A DNA stretch of 64,000 nt, taken from positions 103,423 to 167,422 of the forward strand of contig JAHCAM010000003.1 of NCBI GenBank assembly GCA_019634895.1, in the 5' to 3' direction. Positions within the stretch are counted from its first letter, which is position 1. Each line of letters begins with the position of its first letter. A program made the position numbers and the translations under genes. The notes beneath the pieces were generated by a model. That model saw only the letters and a program-made list of their open reading frames with translations, did no database searches and had not been told where the DNA came from. The DNA is from Steroidobacteraceae bacterium. Lineage in GTDB: Bacteria; Pseudomonadota; Gammaproteobacteria; Steroidobacterales; Steroidobacteraceae. Of the stretch, positions 28,039 to 37,292 are shown one piece after another.

Positions 28039-28937
28039 GCCGGCACGGCATCCCTGACGATCAGTGCGTAGCGATGCCCTGACCCGATCCTCGACAGCGG
28101 CGGCGCATCCACGAGCCGCGCGCCGTGCGCGCGGGCGATCTCGGCGACGCGCGCCGTCGTCATCGTCATTTTTGGCGGCTGCCGGTCGAACGGACGGCGC
28201 AGCTGCCGCAGCCTGTTCTTCAGCGAATGGTGATCGAAGAACGTCATGATGACGAAGCGCCGCGACACGCGCAGCAGTTCGGCCAGGTGGCGCTCGCGTT
28301 CGGCTGCGGTCGGCAGGTGGTGCGAAAGGCGCACGCTGACGGTTCCGTCGACCGACTGGTCACGCAGCGGGATGTGGAAGGCCGACGCCGTCATCCAGGC
28401 CCGCGGGGTGGCCACCGCGGACTCGGCGCGGCCATAGAGCAGCTGGCCGAGGGCGATGTCGGCCTCGATGACGAGGTCGGCGGAGCCGGCGAAGGCGGCC
28501 GTCAGGCGTCCGCCGCCGCAGGGCAGGTCGAGGATCACGCGCGATCGACCCACGCGTGCGATGTGACGCGCGATCAGTTCGTATTCGCGCCGCGTGCTGC
28601 TGCGCTTGAGCAGCTTGTCCCGATAGGCGAGGTTGTAAGTCGCCGCGTTCTCGACCCGCTGGTATTCGGCCTGGTAGGCCGAGCTCTGTTCGGTGGCCTG
28701 GGCCTGTCCCCAGGTCTCCGAGGTGCCGCGGATCGCCAGCAGCGGAATGCCCTCGTGGAACGGATACCGGGAACTGCAGCCGCTGCAGCGGATGCCTTCG
28801 GGCCATACTTGCAGCGCGGCTCTGCACCTCGGACAGGCGAGCAGGTCGGCAACGGCGGCAATGCCCGTGTCCTGCGCCGGATCGGCCAGGCCTGGCAGGG
28901 GAGCCCGGGCTTCCGGGGAGCCGGTGGCTGCGTCCAT
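28035..28937 (-). CDS. SAM-dependent methyltransferase with Trm112-like zinc ribbon
   Basis: 300 residues. The N-terminal ribbon (CPRC at about 35 and CSGC at about 51, then SRYPFHEGIPLLA) resembles the Trm112/UbiE-associated zinc finger. The methyltransferase core follows: VILDLPCGGGRLTAAFAG (motif I), ASAFHIPLRDQSVDGTVSVRLSHHL (motif IV region) and VSRRFVIMTFFDHHSLKNRLR. Coupling to the LPS-kinase-like gene suggests modification of a core sugar or lipid, by context only. Confidence 0.8.
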   Translation of the reverse strand: MDAATGSPEARAPLPGLADPAQDTGIAAVADLLACPRCRAALQVWPEGIRCSGCSSRYPFHEGIPLLAIRGTSETWGQAQATEQSSAYQAEYQRVENAATYNLAYRDKLLKRSSTRREYELIARHIARVGRSRVILDLPCGGGRLTAAFAGSADLVIEADIALGQLLYGRAESAVATPRAWMTASAFHIPLRDQSVDGTVSVRLSHHLPTAAERERHLAELLRVSRRFVIMTFFDHHSLKNRLRQLRRPFDRQPPKMTMTTARVAEIARAHGARLVDAPPLSRIGSGHRYALIVRDAVPA

Positions 28938-28997
28938 AAAAACAGTTAGACGCAGCCCCGCCCGGAAACCAATCGTGGCTACTACCGAGAGACGGCC

Positions 28998-29969
28998 CTA
29001 TTCCCGGGTCGATACCAGGATCCGGCCGTCCAGGACCACGGCCCGCAGGCGCGTGGTCGCAAATACGGCCTCCAGGGCCCTTGCCGGAGGCAGGCCCGCA
29101 ACCGTGCCGTGCAGGATCACGCCAGCGGCTTCCCGCTCGGTTTCCTGGGTCGAGAACTCGATGCGGCAACCGAGTTCGCGCGCCGCCCAGCCCAGGAAGC
29201 CCGCGAGCGGCAGGCCCTCGATGTCGATGGCGGGCGCCGCCTGCATGGCCCAGTCCCAGGCCTCGCCGTGGATCGCGACGGGACCGCGCCCGACGCTGCC
29301 GTCGGCCCCGATCGTCAGCTCCTCCCCGGCCACGCCTGTGGCGCTGGTGCCACCCGAGTGCCATTCGATGCGGCCCTCGCGCACGCGCAGGCGCAGGCCG
29401 TCATCCAGCACCCGGACTTCGTACTGCGTTCCCAGGTGACGCACCGAGCCGGTGGGGGTGACGATCTCGAGCGGCGCCGCGGCCGCCGACTCGATTCCCG
29501 CATCCACGTAGATGGCGCCTCGGTCGATGACCAGCCGGTCGGCGGCCGCCACCCGCAGCTGCGTGTCCTGGTCCAGGCGCGCCGAGATGCCGCCCGCAAG
29601 CGCGAGCGCGCCGCGCGCAGACGGCCCCGTGGCGAGGATCTCACCTTCGGTCACGACCCGGCCGTCGCCGCCTGGCTGCCAGCGGCCAAGCCAGCCGGAC
29701 CTGACGCGCAACTCGCCGCTGACCTGCGCGATCGTGCCGACCGCCGGCGCCGGCGCCGTAATCTGCGGGACGGCGATCCACGCGCCGACGGTGGCCGCCA
29801 TGACGCCGGCCGCGAGCGCGACCGCGGTGCGGCGGCGGCCGCGGCGCTCCGCGACCACGGCCAGCCATTCGCGCCGCAGGCTTTCGCGCAGTTCGCGCTC
29901 GATCTCCGCCGGCGGCTGCTCGCGCGGCCCGGCGGCCTTTAGCACCCGTTCGATGTCGTCGTCGTGCAT
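28998..29969 (-). CDS. FecR-family anti-sigma regulator
   Basis: A 323-residue single-pass membrane protein. The cytoplasmic N-terminus (about 1-48, short) should bind the adjacent sigma factor. A membrane helix follows (TAVALAAGVMAATVGAWIAV, about 48-68), then the periplasmic FecR domain (VGTIAQVSGELRVRSG, GEILATGPSARGALALAGG, VTPTGSVRHLGTQYEV). An STN-like domain closes the protein (IDIEGLPLAGFLGWAARELG ... LDGRILVSTRE). The ATG at 29969 has GAGGTG upstream, next to the sigma stop. In FecR systems it relays a signal from the STN domain of a TonB-dependent receptor, a role the receptor at 34977-37283 could fill. Confidence 0.87.
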   Translation of the reverse strand: MHDDDIERVLKAAGPREQPPAEIERELRESLRREWLAVVAERRGRRRTAVALAAGVMAATVGAWIAVPQITAPAPAVGTIAQVSGELRVRSGWLGRWQPGGDGRVVTEGEILATGPSARGALALAGGISARLDQDTQLRVAAADRLVIDRGAIYVDAGIESAAAAPLEIVTPTGSVRHLGTQYEVRVLDDGLRLRVREGRIEWHSGGTSATGVAGEELTIGADGSVGRGPVAIHGEAWDWAMQAAPAIDIEGLPLAGFLGWAARELGCRIEFSTQETEREAAGVILHGTVAGLPPARALEAVFATTRLRAVVLDGRILVSTRE

Positions 29970-29979
29970 GTGCTTCACC

Positions 29980-30603
29980 TCACGCGCCGAGACTGCCGGC
30001 GATGTCGGCGGCGTCCGCGCCGAACACCCTTTCCAGCGCCTCCCGGAACGCGGCCCGCGCGCGCGCCAGCAGTGACTGTGCGGCCGTCGTCCCGATCCCC
30101 AGCCGCTCGCCGATCTCCTCGACCGAGCGGCCCTCCATGTACTTCCATTCGAGTGCGTCGCCATAGTTGGACGGCAGCCGGTCGAGAACCGATCGCACCA
30201 GGCGCGCGACTTCCCCGCGGCCGTGGGCGCGCACCAGGTCGTACTCCTCCGGCGCCTCGATCGACTCGATCGCGCGGCGCACGTCCGGCAGGTCGTCGAT
30301 CAGGACGACATTGCGCGTGTGCCGGCGGCGGGCGCGGATGTGGTCCACGACCTCGCGCCGGCAGATCTGGCAGACCCAGGTGAACAGGCCCGACTCGCCG
30401 CGGAAGTCAGACATCTTGCGCATGGCCTTGGCGAGCGTCGCCTGCACCACGTCGCGGGTGGCTTCGACGTCGCCATTCAGGCGCGGCAGCGCGAAGCGGT
30501 ACAGCCGCGGGAAATAGGCGTTGAAGAACGACTCGAATGCGCGCTCGTCCCCCGCGAGCATGCGCCGGATGAGCTCCTGGTCTTGCGGCAGGTCCTGGTC
30601 CAT
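29980..30603 (-). CDS. ECF-type RNA polymerase sigma factor
   Basis: 207 residues. Region 2: AFESFFNAYFPRLYRFAL, VVQATLAKAM and GLFTWVCQICRREVVDHIRA. Region 4: LPSNYGDALEWKYMEGRSVEEIGERLGIGTTAAQSLLARARAAF. It directs RNA polymerase to promoters when released by FecR, the next gene. ATG at 30603 is chosen, with 30618 possible; both have GGATGGGA-like sequence near. Its first 197 bases also lie inside the open frame of the upstream PAP2 gene, an unusually long same-strand overlap. Confidence 0.9.
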   Translation of the reverse strand: MDQDLPQDQELIRRMLAGDERAFESFFNAYFPRLYRFALPRLNGDVEATRDVVQATLAKAMRKMSDFRGESGLFTWVCQICRREVVDHIRARRRHTRNVVLIDDLPDVRRAIESIEAPEEYDLVRAHGRGEVARLVRSVLDRLPSNYGDALEWKYMEGRSVEEIGERLGIGTTAAQSLLARARAAFREALERVFGADAADIAGSLGA

Positions 30604-31348
30604 GCGGCGGGGTCCCATCCAGTGCTTGGACGCGCCGCGGGGATGAATTCCACCGCGGCGCCTCCGGGGCCGGCGATTCTAGCAGCCGATGCCACAGGGC
30701 CAGCAGCAGGAACCAGGCCAGGCCCGCGCTCATCAGGTCGTGCGAGAGGAAATGCGCCCCACGTGCCTGCTGGCCCACGGAAAAGGCGGTGCCGGTGCCC
30801 GCGGCAGCCGCAAGCAGGCCGCGCGCGAGGCGTGGCCGGCGGTCCAGCAGCGCGAAGTAGAGGGCCATCAGCGCGAATCCCGACGAGGCGTGGGCGCCGG
30901 GGTAGCAGCGTCCCTGCGGGTCGTCGCCGGCCCGGTCGGCGAGCAAGGGCGAATACGGGCGGCCGCCACCATAACCCGCGAGGTCGCGCGGGCAGTCCAC
31001 GCCGGTCACCTGCTTCAAGCCCCCGACGACGGCAGTGCACAGGATCATGCCGAGCACCACGTATCCGGCCCGGAGGCGCAGCCCGCGCAGACGCGTCACT
31101 GCGAAGCTCGACGCCCAGGCGGCGAGCGCGGCGAGCCCGACCAGCCGCACCAGCAGCGCGCCGCCGGTGTGGATCAGGTCCACGGCCCACCAGCTGTCGG
31201 CCCCGACCCAGGTGCCGGCGGCCCGGTCGAAGAACAGGGCATCGGCGATGCGCCGGTCGAGATCGAAGGCCGCAAGCGCCGTGAGCGCCACAACCAGGGC
31301 GGCGGCGGGCAGCCAGGCGTGAAACAGCCAGAAGCGCGAGGTTCGCAT
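30407..31348 (-). CDS. PAP2-family membrane phosphatase with anomalous C-terminal tail
   Basis: A membrane phosphatase of the type acting on lipid A phosphates or isoprenoid diphosphates. About five helices (WLPAAALVVALTALAAF; LVRLVGLAALAAWASSF; AGYVVLGMILCTAVVGGL; FALMALYFALL; LAWFLLLALWHRLL). Active-site motifs: LKQVTGVDCPRDL, YPGAHASSGFA (PSGH-like) and GAHFLSHDLMSA. The PAP2 domain ends near residue 215. The frame stays open another ~100 Arg/Pro-rich residues into the sigma gene, stopping at 30407, so the true end may be earlier, masked by a lost stop or frameshift. It starts two bases after the outer-membrane gene upstream. Confidence 0.75.
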   Translation of the reverse strand: MRTSRFWLFHAWLPAAALVVALTALAAFDLDRRIADALFFDRAAGTWVGADSWWAVDLIHTGGALLVRLVGLAALAAWASSFAVTRLRGLRLRAGYVVLGMILCTAVVGGLKQVTGVDCPRDLAGYGGGRPYSPLLADRAGDDPQGRCYPGAHASSGFALMALYFALLDRRPRLARGLLAAAAGTGTAFSVGQQARGAHFLSHDLMSAGLAWFLLLALWHRLLESPAPEAPRWNSSPRRVQALDGTPPHGPGPAARPGAHPAHARGGRARIRVVLQRLFPAAVPLRAAAPEWRRRSHPRRGAGDARQGHAQDV

Positions 31349-31350
31349 GC

Positions 31351-32979
31351 CTAGAAGCTGCGCTTGGTCTGTACCAGGAACTGCACGCTGCTGATCGAGC
31401 GGTCGCCGTCGAGCGGGAAGGCGACGTCGATGTGCAGCACGTTGCCGAGGCCCGTCTTGGTGCTGCCGAGGCGCAGGCCGAAGCCGATGTCCTTCAGCAG
31501 CCCCTGGTTCCCGGTCGGTCCGAACGCGGACCCGCCCCAGCTCCTGCCCATGTCGAAGAAGATCGCGCCACCGATATCGGCCAGCCGCCACAGCGAGTAC
31601 TTCGTGTAGAAGCGCTGCTCGAGCGTCAGCAGTGCGCGGCCCTGGCCCACCTGGTAACGCAGCGGGTAGCCGCGCAGGCCGCTGTCGCCGCCCAGCAGGC
31701 GCTCGTGGTCGGCGTCCAGCTCATGTCCGAGCTCCGCGGACAGCGACGCGTAGAAAGTCCGTTTCGGGCCGTCCGGCAGGTAGTAGCGCAGCCCGGCGGT
31801 CAGCAGTGCATCACGGAAGTCGCCGGACTCATGCCGGCCCGACAACGCCGCGTCCAGGAACAGGGCGTGGTCGTCGCCCAGCCGGAAGCCGCGCGAGGCC
31901 TCGGCGCGCAGCAGCGCCGCGCTGCGGTCCGAGCCGAAATCCGGGGAGGCCCAGCCGAGCTCGAGCGCATAGCGCGTGCCGAACTCGAAGTCTTCGGTGC
32001 GCGCGATCTGGTCGCGGTTGCGGGTGGTGGTGAAGTCGTCCTCGATGGCCTCGAACCGCAGCCACGGGTAATCGAGATGACGCGACGCCGGCAGCGCCAG
32101 GGGCGCGATCTCGCCTGCCGCCGGCCCGAAGTCGGCATGGTCGCGCCGAAAGCCCGCGGTGAAGCGCCGGGTCCAGCCGGCGCGCAGCCCCGCGGACCAG
32201 CCGTAACGCAGCTCCACGGATTCCAGCCGCTGGCCGTAGCCCGCCGTCTCCTCGCCCAGCCGGTACACGTGCTCGACGGTCTCATCGCGGCCGAGCGCCA
32301 TGCCGGCGCTCCAGTGCGTGTCCAGCGCATAGAAGGGACGCTCGAGGGCAAGCCAGTAGCCCGAGCCGTCGTCGCTGTCACGCAGGATCAGGTCGTTGCG
32401 CCAGCGGCTGCCGAACAGGTTCGGGTCGTGCCAGTGGACCGAGTAGGTACTGCGGTCCACGTCGTCGCTGTAGTCGAAGGCGAGGTGCTTGCCGAAGCCG
32501 AGCAGATTGAGCTCCTCCAGCTCGACGCCGGTCTTGTTCCTGCCGCCGCTCCTGCCGAAGGAAATGCCGGGATTCGTGGTCCACACCTCGTGGGCCACGA
32601 CCTCGAGGTCCACGACGCCGTCGTGGTAGCCGGTGATGCGGACCTCCGGCTCGCGGATGAAGCGCAGCCGGCGCAGGTTGCGTTCGGTCTCCTCGAGCGC
32701 ATGGCGCGAGTAGAGGTCGCCGGGATGGAACAGGAGCTGGGCCTCGATCACGGAGTCGCGCGTGTCCACGTGCAGCCGGTCGGCCAGGCGGTAGACGGCC
32801 TTCTTTTCGCCGGCGACGCCGGGGTCAAAGATCGGCAGGTCGCGCACGGTCACGGTGCCGATGCGGGTGCCGCGGGCCTCGAGCTCCGCGTCGTCGGGCC
32901 AGGTCGCCGCCGCTTCGTCGATGGGCGCCGCCGGCGGCAATGCCGTGCACAGCAGGCAAGCAGCCACCGCGCCGAGCAT
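31351..32979 (-). CDS. Outer-membrane POTRA/beta-barrel protein (bacterial surface antigen family)
   Basis: 542 residues. Signal sequence (MLGAVAACLLCTALPPAAP); a POTRA-like domain (VIEAQLLFHPGDLYSRHALE, ETERNLRRLRFIREPEVRIT, VDLEVVAHEVWT); then a 16-strand-type barrel of the BamA/TamA/Omp85 superfamily, with the signature LLGGDSGLRGYPLRYQ and terminal Phe (VQTKRSF). It probably inserts or transports outer-membrane proteins or lipids; only one POTRA-like segment is evident. Its ATG overlaps the stop of the transferase gene by one base. Confidence 0.85.
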   Translation of the reverse strand: MLGAVAACLLCTALPPAAPIDEAAATWPDDAELEARGTRIGTVTVRDLPIFDPGVAGEKKAVYRLADRLHVDTRDSVIEAQLLFHPGDLYSRHALEETERNLRRLRFIREPEVRITGYHDGVVDLEVVAHEVWTTNPGISFGRSGGRNKTGVELEELNLLGFGKHLAFDYSDDVDRSTYSVHWHDPNLFGSRWRNDLILRDSDDGSGYWLALERPFYALDTHWSAGMALGRDETVEHVYRLGEETAGYGQRLESVELRYGWSAGLRAGWTRRFTAGFRRDHADFGPAAGEIAPLALPASRHLDYPWLRFEAIEDDFTTTRNRDQIARTEDFEFGTRYALELGWASPDFGSDRSAALLRAEASRGFRLGDDHALFLDAALSGRHESGDFRDALLTAGLRYYLPDGPKRTFYASLSAELGHELDADHERLLGGDSGLRGYPLRYQVGQGRALLTLEQRFYTKYSLWRLADIGGAIFFDMGRSWGGSAFGPTGNQGLLKDIGFGLRLGSTKTGLGNVLHIDVAFPLDGDRSISSVQFLVQTKRSF

Positions 32980-34925
32980 CAGCGACTCCCGGCGAGCCGC
33001 GCCCTGGTCGGGCGGGCATCCGCGGGCTCGTAGCGATGCGACTCGAACAGCTCGTAGGCGGTCTGGAAATAGGCGAGACCGAGGCGCTCCAGCTCCGGGT
33101 CGCGCGGTGCCGGGCTGTAACGGTCATGCTCCGCGTCATACCGATAGGTATGCACCGACTTCTTGAGCCCGTAGACGACGATCTCGCCGTCGCGATAGAC
33201 GGCGACGTCGTGGTTGTGGTTGAAGAACGCCACGCGCCCGTCCGCCGGCGCGTGCAGCACGTCCTGGCCGAAGAACGGCGCTTCGTAGGGCAGGCCCAGG
33301 AGTCCCAGCACCGTGGGCGCAACGTCGATCTGCGTCATCAGCGCATCCACGTGCCGTGGCCGGATGTGCTTCGGCGCGTAGATCATCAGCGGAATCTCGT
33401 AGGTCTTCAGCGGAATCTGCTCGCGGCCATAGACGCGCGCGCCGTGATCCGCCACGACCACGAACACGGTGTCCGCGAACCATGGATGGCTCTCCGCCGC
33501 GCGCAGGAACCGGCCGAGCGCGAAATCCGCGTAACGCACGCCCGCCGCCCGCCCGCCGCCCTCGGCCGGAATGCCGTACCGCTCGAGGCCGGGCCGGAAC
33601 GTGAACGGCTTGTGGTTCGAGGTCGTCATGACGATCGAGAAGAACGGCTCGCCTGCCGCGTGCAGGCGGTCGAAGTGGCCGAGCGCGTGGTCGAACAGGT
33701 CCTCGTCGGCGACGCCCCAGATGTTCTCGAAGCGCACCGACTCGATGGACCGGCGGTCCTGGATCTCGAAGCCGTTGCCGGCATAGAAGTCGTTCATGTT
33801 GTCGAAGTAGCCATAGCCGCCGTACAGGAAGCTGGTGTGGTAACCGAGCGAGCGCATCACCGCGCCCCAGGTGGCGACGTTGTCATTGCCGGGACGGCGC
33901 AGGATCGAGACCGTGGGAATCGGCGGGATCGAGCTGGTGAGCGCTTCGAGGCCGCGCACGGTGCGGGTGCCCGAGGCATAGGCGTGCGGAAACCAGATGC
34001 CCTGCTGCGCGAACGCGTCGAACTCGGGCGTCAGGTCATCCTTCGAGCCGTACAGCCGGCTGAACTCGGCGCCGAAGGATTCGCTCGACACCAGCACCAC
34101 GTTGAGCCGCCCGAGGCCGTCGGGCCTGGCCGGGAAGGCGCGATCCAGCCGGCCCTCCCCGAGGCGCGTGAAACGGCCGCCGCCGCGCGCCAGCTCGCGC
34201 GCCACGAGCGCCAGGTTCTCCTTCGGGTCCGCGCTCCGGTAGTTCGCGTGGTAGTCGATCTCGGAAGTGGTGGCCGCGCGCATGAAGCTGCTGATGCCGT
34301 TCTGCACCAGCTCGTTGGCGACGCGATTGTCGGCAAGCGACAGCAGGTCGGTCGGCCAGAACGCGACGGCGAGCGCGACCGCCGAGGCATGAGCTGCGAG
34401 CGGCCGCAAGCGCTCGCGCAATCCGGCGGGCGCTTCGCCGCCGTCGCCGACGAGGTGGCGGAGCCACCAGAGTGCGAAGCTTGCGGCCGCGGCCGAGGCG
34501 AATGCCGCCCACAGCACCGGATACTCGGCCCAGACGTCGCCCGCGACCTCGGTCGGGAAGGCGAGGTAGTCGAAGGCGACCAGGTTGAAGCGCGCGTCGA
34601 ACTCCTGGAAGAAATAGGACTCGACCACCGCGAGGTACACCAGGCCGAAGACCGTCAGCCAGCTGCCGGCCGCCAGTACCCTGCGGTTCAGCGCGCCGCG
34701 GTACCAGCGGTCCGGCAGCAGCGCCGTGTAGAGCGCGAGCGGCATGAACAGGTAGAGCGCCACGACCGCGTCGTTGACCAGGCCACCGGCGAGGATGGCC
34801 GGCAGCGCGATCGCGCCGACGCCGGCCGCGGCGCCGTAGTGCCACCACAGCAGCGCGCGCGCGACTCCGCCGATGGCGAGGCTCGCGACAGCGAGGCAGA
34901 TCAAGAGCTTGAGCCGGTGCGCCAT
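32979..34925 (-). CDS. LTA synthase-like membrane sulfatase/phosphotransferase
   Basis: 648 residues. Five N-terminal helices (about 1-205) anchor a periplasmic alkaline-phosphatase-fold domain. It has VLVSSESFGAEFSRLYG, where the nucleophile sits in the family's ESF/TSF region (Ser here), ASGTRTVRGLEALTSS, FSIVMTTSNHKPF and VVVADHGARVYGRE (metal-binding Asp-His). Relatives move phosphoglycerol or phosphoethanolamine onto glucans or lipids. It precedes the barrel and PAP2 genes in one tight directon, which suggests coordinated envelope modification. Confidence 0.87.
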   Translation of the reverse strand: MAHRLKLLICLAVASLAIGGVARALLWWHYGAAAGVGAIALPAILAGGLVNDAVVALYLFMPLALYTALLPDRWYRGALNRRVLAAGSWLTVFGLVYLAVVESYFFQEFDARFNLVAFDYLAFPTEVAGDVWAEYPVLWAAFASAAAASFALWWLRHLVGDGGEAPAGLRERLRPLAAHASAVALAVAFWPTDLLSLADNRVANELVQNGISSFMRAATTSEIDYHANYRSADPKENLALVARELARGGGRFTRLGEGRLDRAFPARPDGLGRLNVVLVSSESFGAEFSRLYGSKDDLTPEFDAFAQQGIWFPHAYASGTRTVRGLEALTSSIPPIPTVSILRRPGNDNVATWGAVMRSLGYHTSFLYGGYGYFDNMNDFYAGNGFEIQDRRSIESVRFENIWGVADEDLFDHALGHFDRLHAAGEPFFSIVMTTSNHKPFTFRPGLERYGIPAEGGGRAAGVRYADFALGRFLRAAESHPWFADTVFVVVADHGARVYGREQIPLKTYEIPLMIYAPKHIRPRHVDALMTQIDVAPTVLGLLGLPYEAPFFGQDVLHAPADGRVAFFNHNHDVAVYRDGEIVVYGLKKSVHTYRYDAEHDRYSPAPRDPELERLGLAYFQTAYELFESHRYEPADARPTRARLAGSR

Positions 34926-34976
34926 CGCCGGTTGGACGGCAGCGGGGGCCGCAATCCACCGGTCGGGACGGGCCCG

Positions 34977-37283
34977 TCAGAATTCCCAGAGCACGCCGAC
35001 GGACGGCACGACCGGCAGCCAGTCACTGCGCCGCGAGGCGAACACGACGCCATCGGCGCCGTCGGAAGTCGGCACGAGTTGCTGGCAGCAGCTGTTGCCC
35101 ACGTTGAGCGCGTTCGTCACCTCGATCGTGACCGCGAGGCGGCCCGCGGCAAGCGGCCTGCGGTACTCCGCGCGCAGGTCGACGCCGATGCGGGACGGAA
35201 AGCGCGCGGCATTGCGCTCGCCGAGCGAAGCCGGCAGCACGCGCGTCGTGGGCCAGCCGCGTCGCGCCGAAGTGATCGCGCCAAGGCGCCAGTCTCCGCG
35301 CGTCCAGTCGAATCCCGCCGTGACCGCCCAGCTCTGGTCCCAGCTGCGCGGCACCCGTCGTCCCGCGACGATGTCCTTGGCCTCGGACCATGCCAAGGAC
35401 GCCCACCAGCCCAGTTCCCGCGACTCGGAAACCAGCGACAGCTCCGCGCCGCGGATGTCGGCGGATTGCGGCACGATCATCACGCGGTCGGGCGCGACCT
35501 CGGGTACCACGGAAAGCGGGTCGAGCAGGTTCTCGAAGTGCGGCCGCGGGTCCGACTGCAGCTTGCGGAACCACTCGAGGCGCATGGCGAGGCCATCCGC
35601 AAAGCGGTGGTCGAAACCGGCGATGAAGTGATCCGACCGCTGCGCTTCCGGGAAAGCCGTCAGCCCATCCTCTACCTTCAGTTCGTGCACCTCGTCGGTC
35701 TGGTGGAAGCGCCCCCAGTGCGCGCGCAGGCTGGTGCCGTCGGCGACTTCCCAGCGCAGGCTGACCCGCGGGTCAGGGAGCCATTCCTCGGTGGTCGAAT
35801 TCGCGGTGACGGTGCGCTGGGTGCGCAGACCCAGCTCGGATACCAGCGAATCTCCTAGCCTCCAGCGGTGGGTTGCGAACAGCGCCAGGCGCTCGCGCTT
35901 CGGAGAGATCGCCGCCGCTCGCGACAGCGCCGCATCGCGGGAGAACAGCGCGGCAACCGCGGCAGCGTAGGCGGCGTCCGCCGCGTAGAAATAGTCCGCT
36001 TCCTCGCTGACCCACTCGAACCCGCCTTCTAGCCAGTGATGCGCGCCCGCATCCCAGTCGATGCGTCCACGCAGTTCCTTGTAGGTGGAGGAGCGGCGGT
36101 CGTCGACCGTCGCCACCGCGTAGTCAGCGTCGTCCAATCGGCCCTGGCGCAGGGCGTGCACGCGGCTGTGGCCGAGCCACAGCGCGCCCTGCACCGTGTC
36201 GCCCCAGTTGCGGTCCGCGCGCAACCAGAAGTAGCGGGAGCGGCTCTCGATCTCAGCCTGCTCGAACTGGTCCTCGCGTTCGATGGCCAGTTCGTCGCGC
36301 GACCAGAGGAAATTGGCCGTCAGGCGCAACCGGTCCGGCTCACCGATTCCCAGCCGACCGTACGCGTCGCCGTAGGCCGGTTCGCCCGCATCGTGCGCGA
36401 ACGCCTTGATGAAGGGCTTCAGCGTGCCGATGCGCGCCGCGCCGAGCCAGTCCATCGTGCCACCTCCGGTCCCGCCGCCGTGCCGCGCCATTGCGTTGAA
36501 TACGGACAGGCCAAGCGCCGTGCGCGGCTCGTCGGTGGCTCCAATCGTGGTCAGGTCGAAGACGCCGGACATGCGGTTGCCGTAGCGCGCCGGAAAGCCG
36601 CCGGTGTAGACCTCGGCCTCCGCCAGCAGCCCGGGGTCGAGCACGCCGAACGGGCTCAGGTAGCCCGGCAGGTGGAAGGCCTGGCGCAGCGGAAAGCCGT
36701 CCAGCAGCGTCAGCACTTCGCCGGATTCACCGCCGCGGACACTGGATTGCGCCGACAGGCCGCCCTGGGCGATGCCCGGCAGACGGCCGATGGCGCGCAG
36801 CGCGTCCTCGCCGAGCACCGGCTGCGCGGCCAGCAGTTCCCCGCCGATGCGCACGGCGCCGCCGGTGGCCGAGTGATCGAGTGAGTAACGGCTGGTCGAG
36901 ACCACGATGGCCGCGAGTTCGGTGCGCCCGGGCAACGGGCCTGAGTCGGGCGCCGTGACGGCGGCAGGCGCTGCCCGTGCCGGCGCGGCAACCACCGCAT
37001 AAAGTCCCGGCCGCACGGCATCGAGCGCCAGGCCGTGCGGCGCCAGGATCTCGACGGCGATCCGCAGCGGCTCGCGGGACCCGGGCTCGGCGAGCACCGG
37101 CAGTTCCGGCGGCAGCAGCTCCGAGCTGTAGATGAAATCCAGTGCCGGCCCGCGCAGTTCCGCGAGCACCTCGGCGACCGGCCGGCCCTGGTAACGCGCC
37201 GCCTCGGCCGCAGCCGCGGGCGGACTCCAGCAGGCATGCGCGATCAAAAGGCCGGCGAGCAGCCGGCAGGCGGCGGAAACCAT
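34977..37283 (-). CDS. TonB-dependent receptor with N-terminal STN signalling domain
   Basis: 768 residues. Signal peptide (about 1-25), then an STN domain (YQGRPVAEVLAELRGPALDF ... LALDAVRPGLYAVV, about 28-95), a plug (LAAIVVSTSRYSLDHS, GIAQGGLSAQSSVRGG, YTGGFPARYGNRMSGVFDL) and a barrel ending VGVLWEF. STN domains mark receptors that signal to FecR/sigma pairs, and such a pair closes the same directon. The ligand is not recognisable. The ATG at 37283 is the first gene of the run; 51 bases separate it from the transferase gene. TonB-driven signalling is inferred. Confidence 0.88.
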   Translation of the reverse strand: MVSAACRLLAGLLIAHACWSPPAAAAEAARYQGRPVAEVLAELRGPALDFIYSSELLPPELPVLAEPGSREPLRIAVEILAPHGLALDAVRPGLYAVVAAPARAAPAAVTAPDSGPLPGRTELAAIVVSTSRYSLDHSATGGAVRIGGELLAAQPVLGEDALRAIGRLPGIAQGGLSAQSSVRGGESGEVLTLLDGFPLRQAFHLPGYLSPFGVLDPGLLAEAEVYTGGFPARYGNRMSGVFDLTTIGATDEPRTALGLSVFNAMARHGGGTGGGTMDWLGAARIGTLKPFIKAFAHDAGEPAYGDAYGRLGIGEPDRLRLTANFLWSRDELAIEREDQFEQAEIESRSRYFWLRADRNWGDTVQGALWLGHSRVHALRQGRLDDADYAVATVDDRRSSTYKELRGRIDWDAGAHHWLEGGFEWVSEEADYFYAADAAYAAAVAALFSRDAALSRAAAISPKRERLALFATHRWRLGDSLVSELGLRTQRTVTANSTTEEWLPDPRVSLRWEVADGTSLRAHWGRFHQTDEVHELKVEDGLTAFPEAQRSDHFIAGFDHRFADGLAMRLEWFRKLQSDPRPHFENLLDPLSVVPEVAPDRVMIVPQSADIRGAELSLVSESRELGWWASLAWSEAKDIVAGRRVPRSWDQSWAVTAGFDWTRGDWRLGAITSARRGWPTTRVLPASLGERNAARFPSRIGVDLRAEYRRPLAAGRLAVTIEVTNALNVGNSCCQQLVPTSDGADGVVFASRRSDWLPVVPSVGVLWEF

Positions 37284-37292
37284 CCGCGAATC

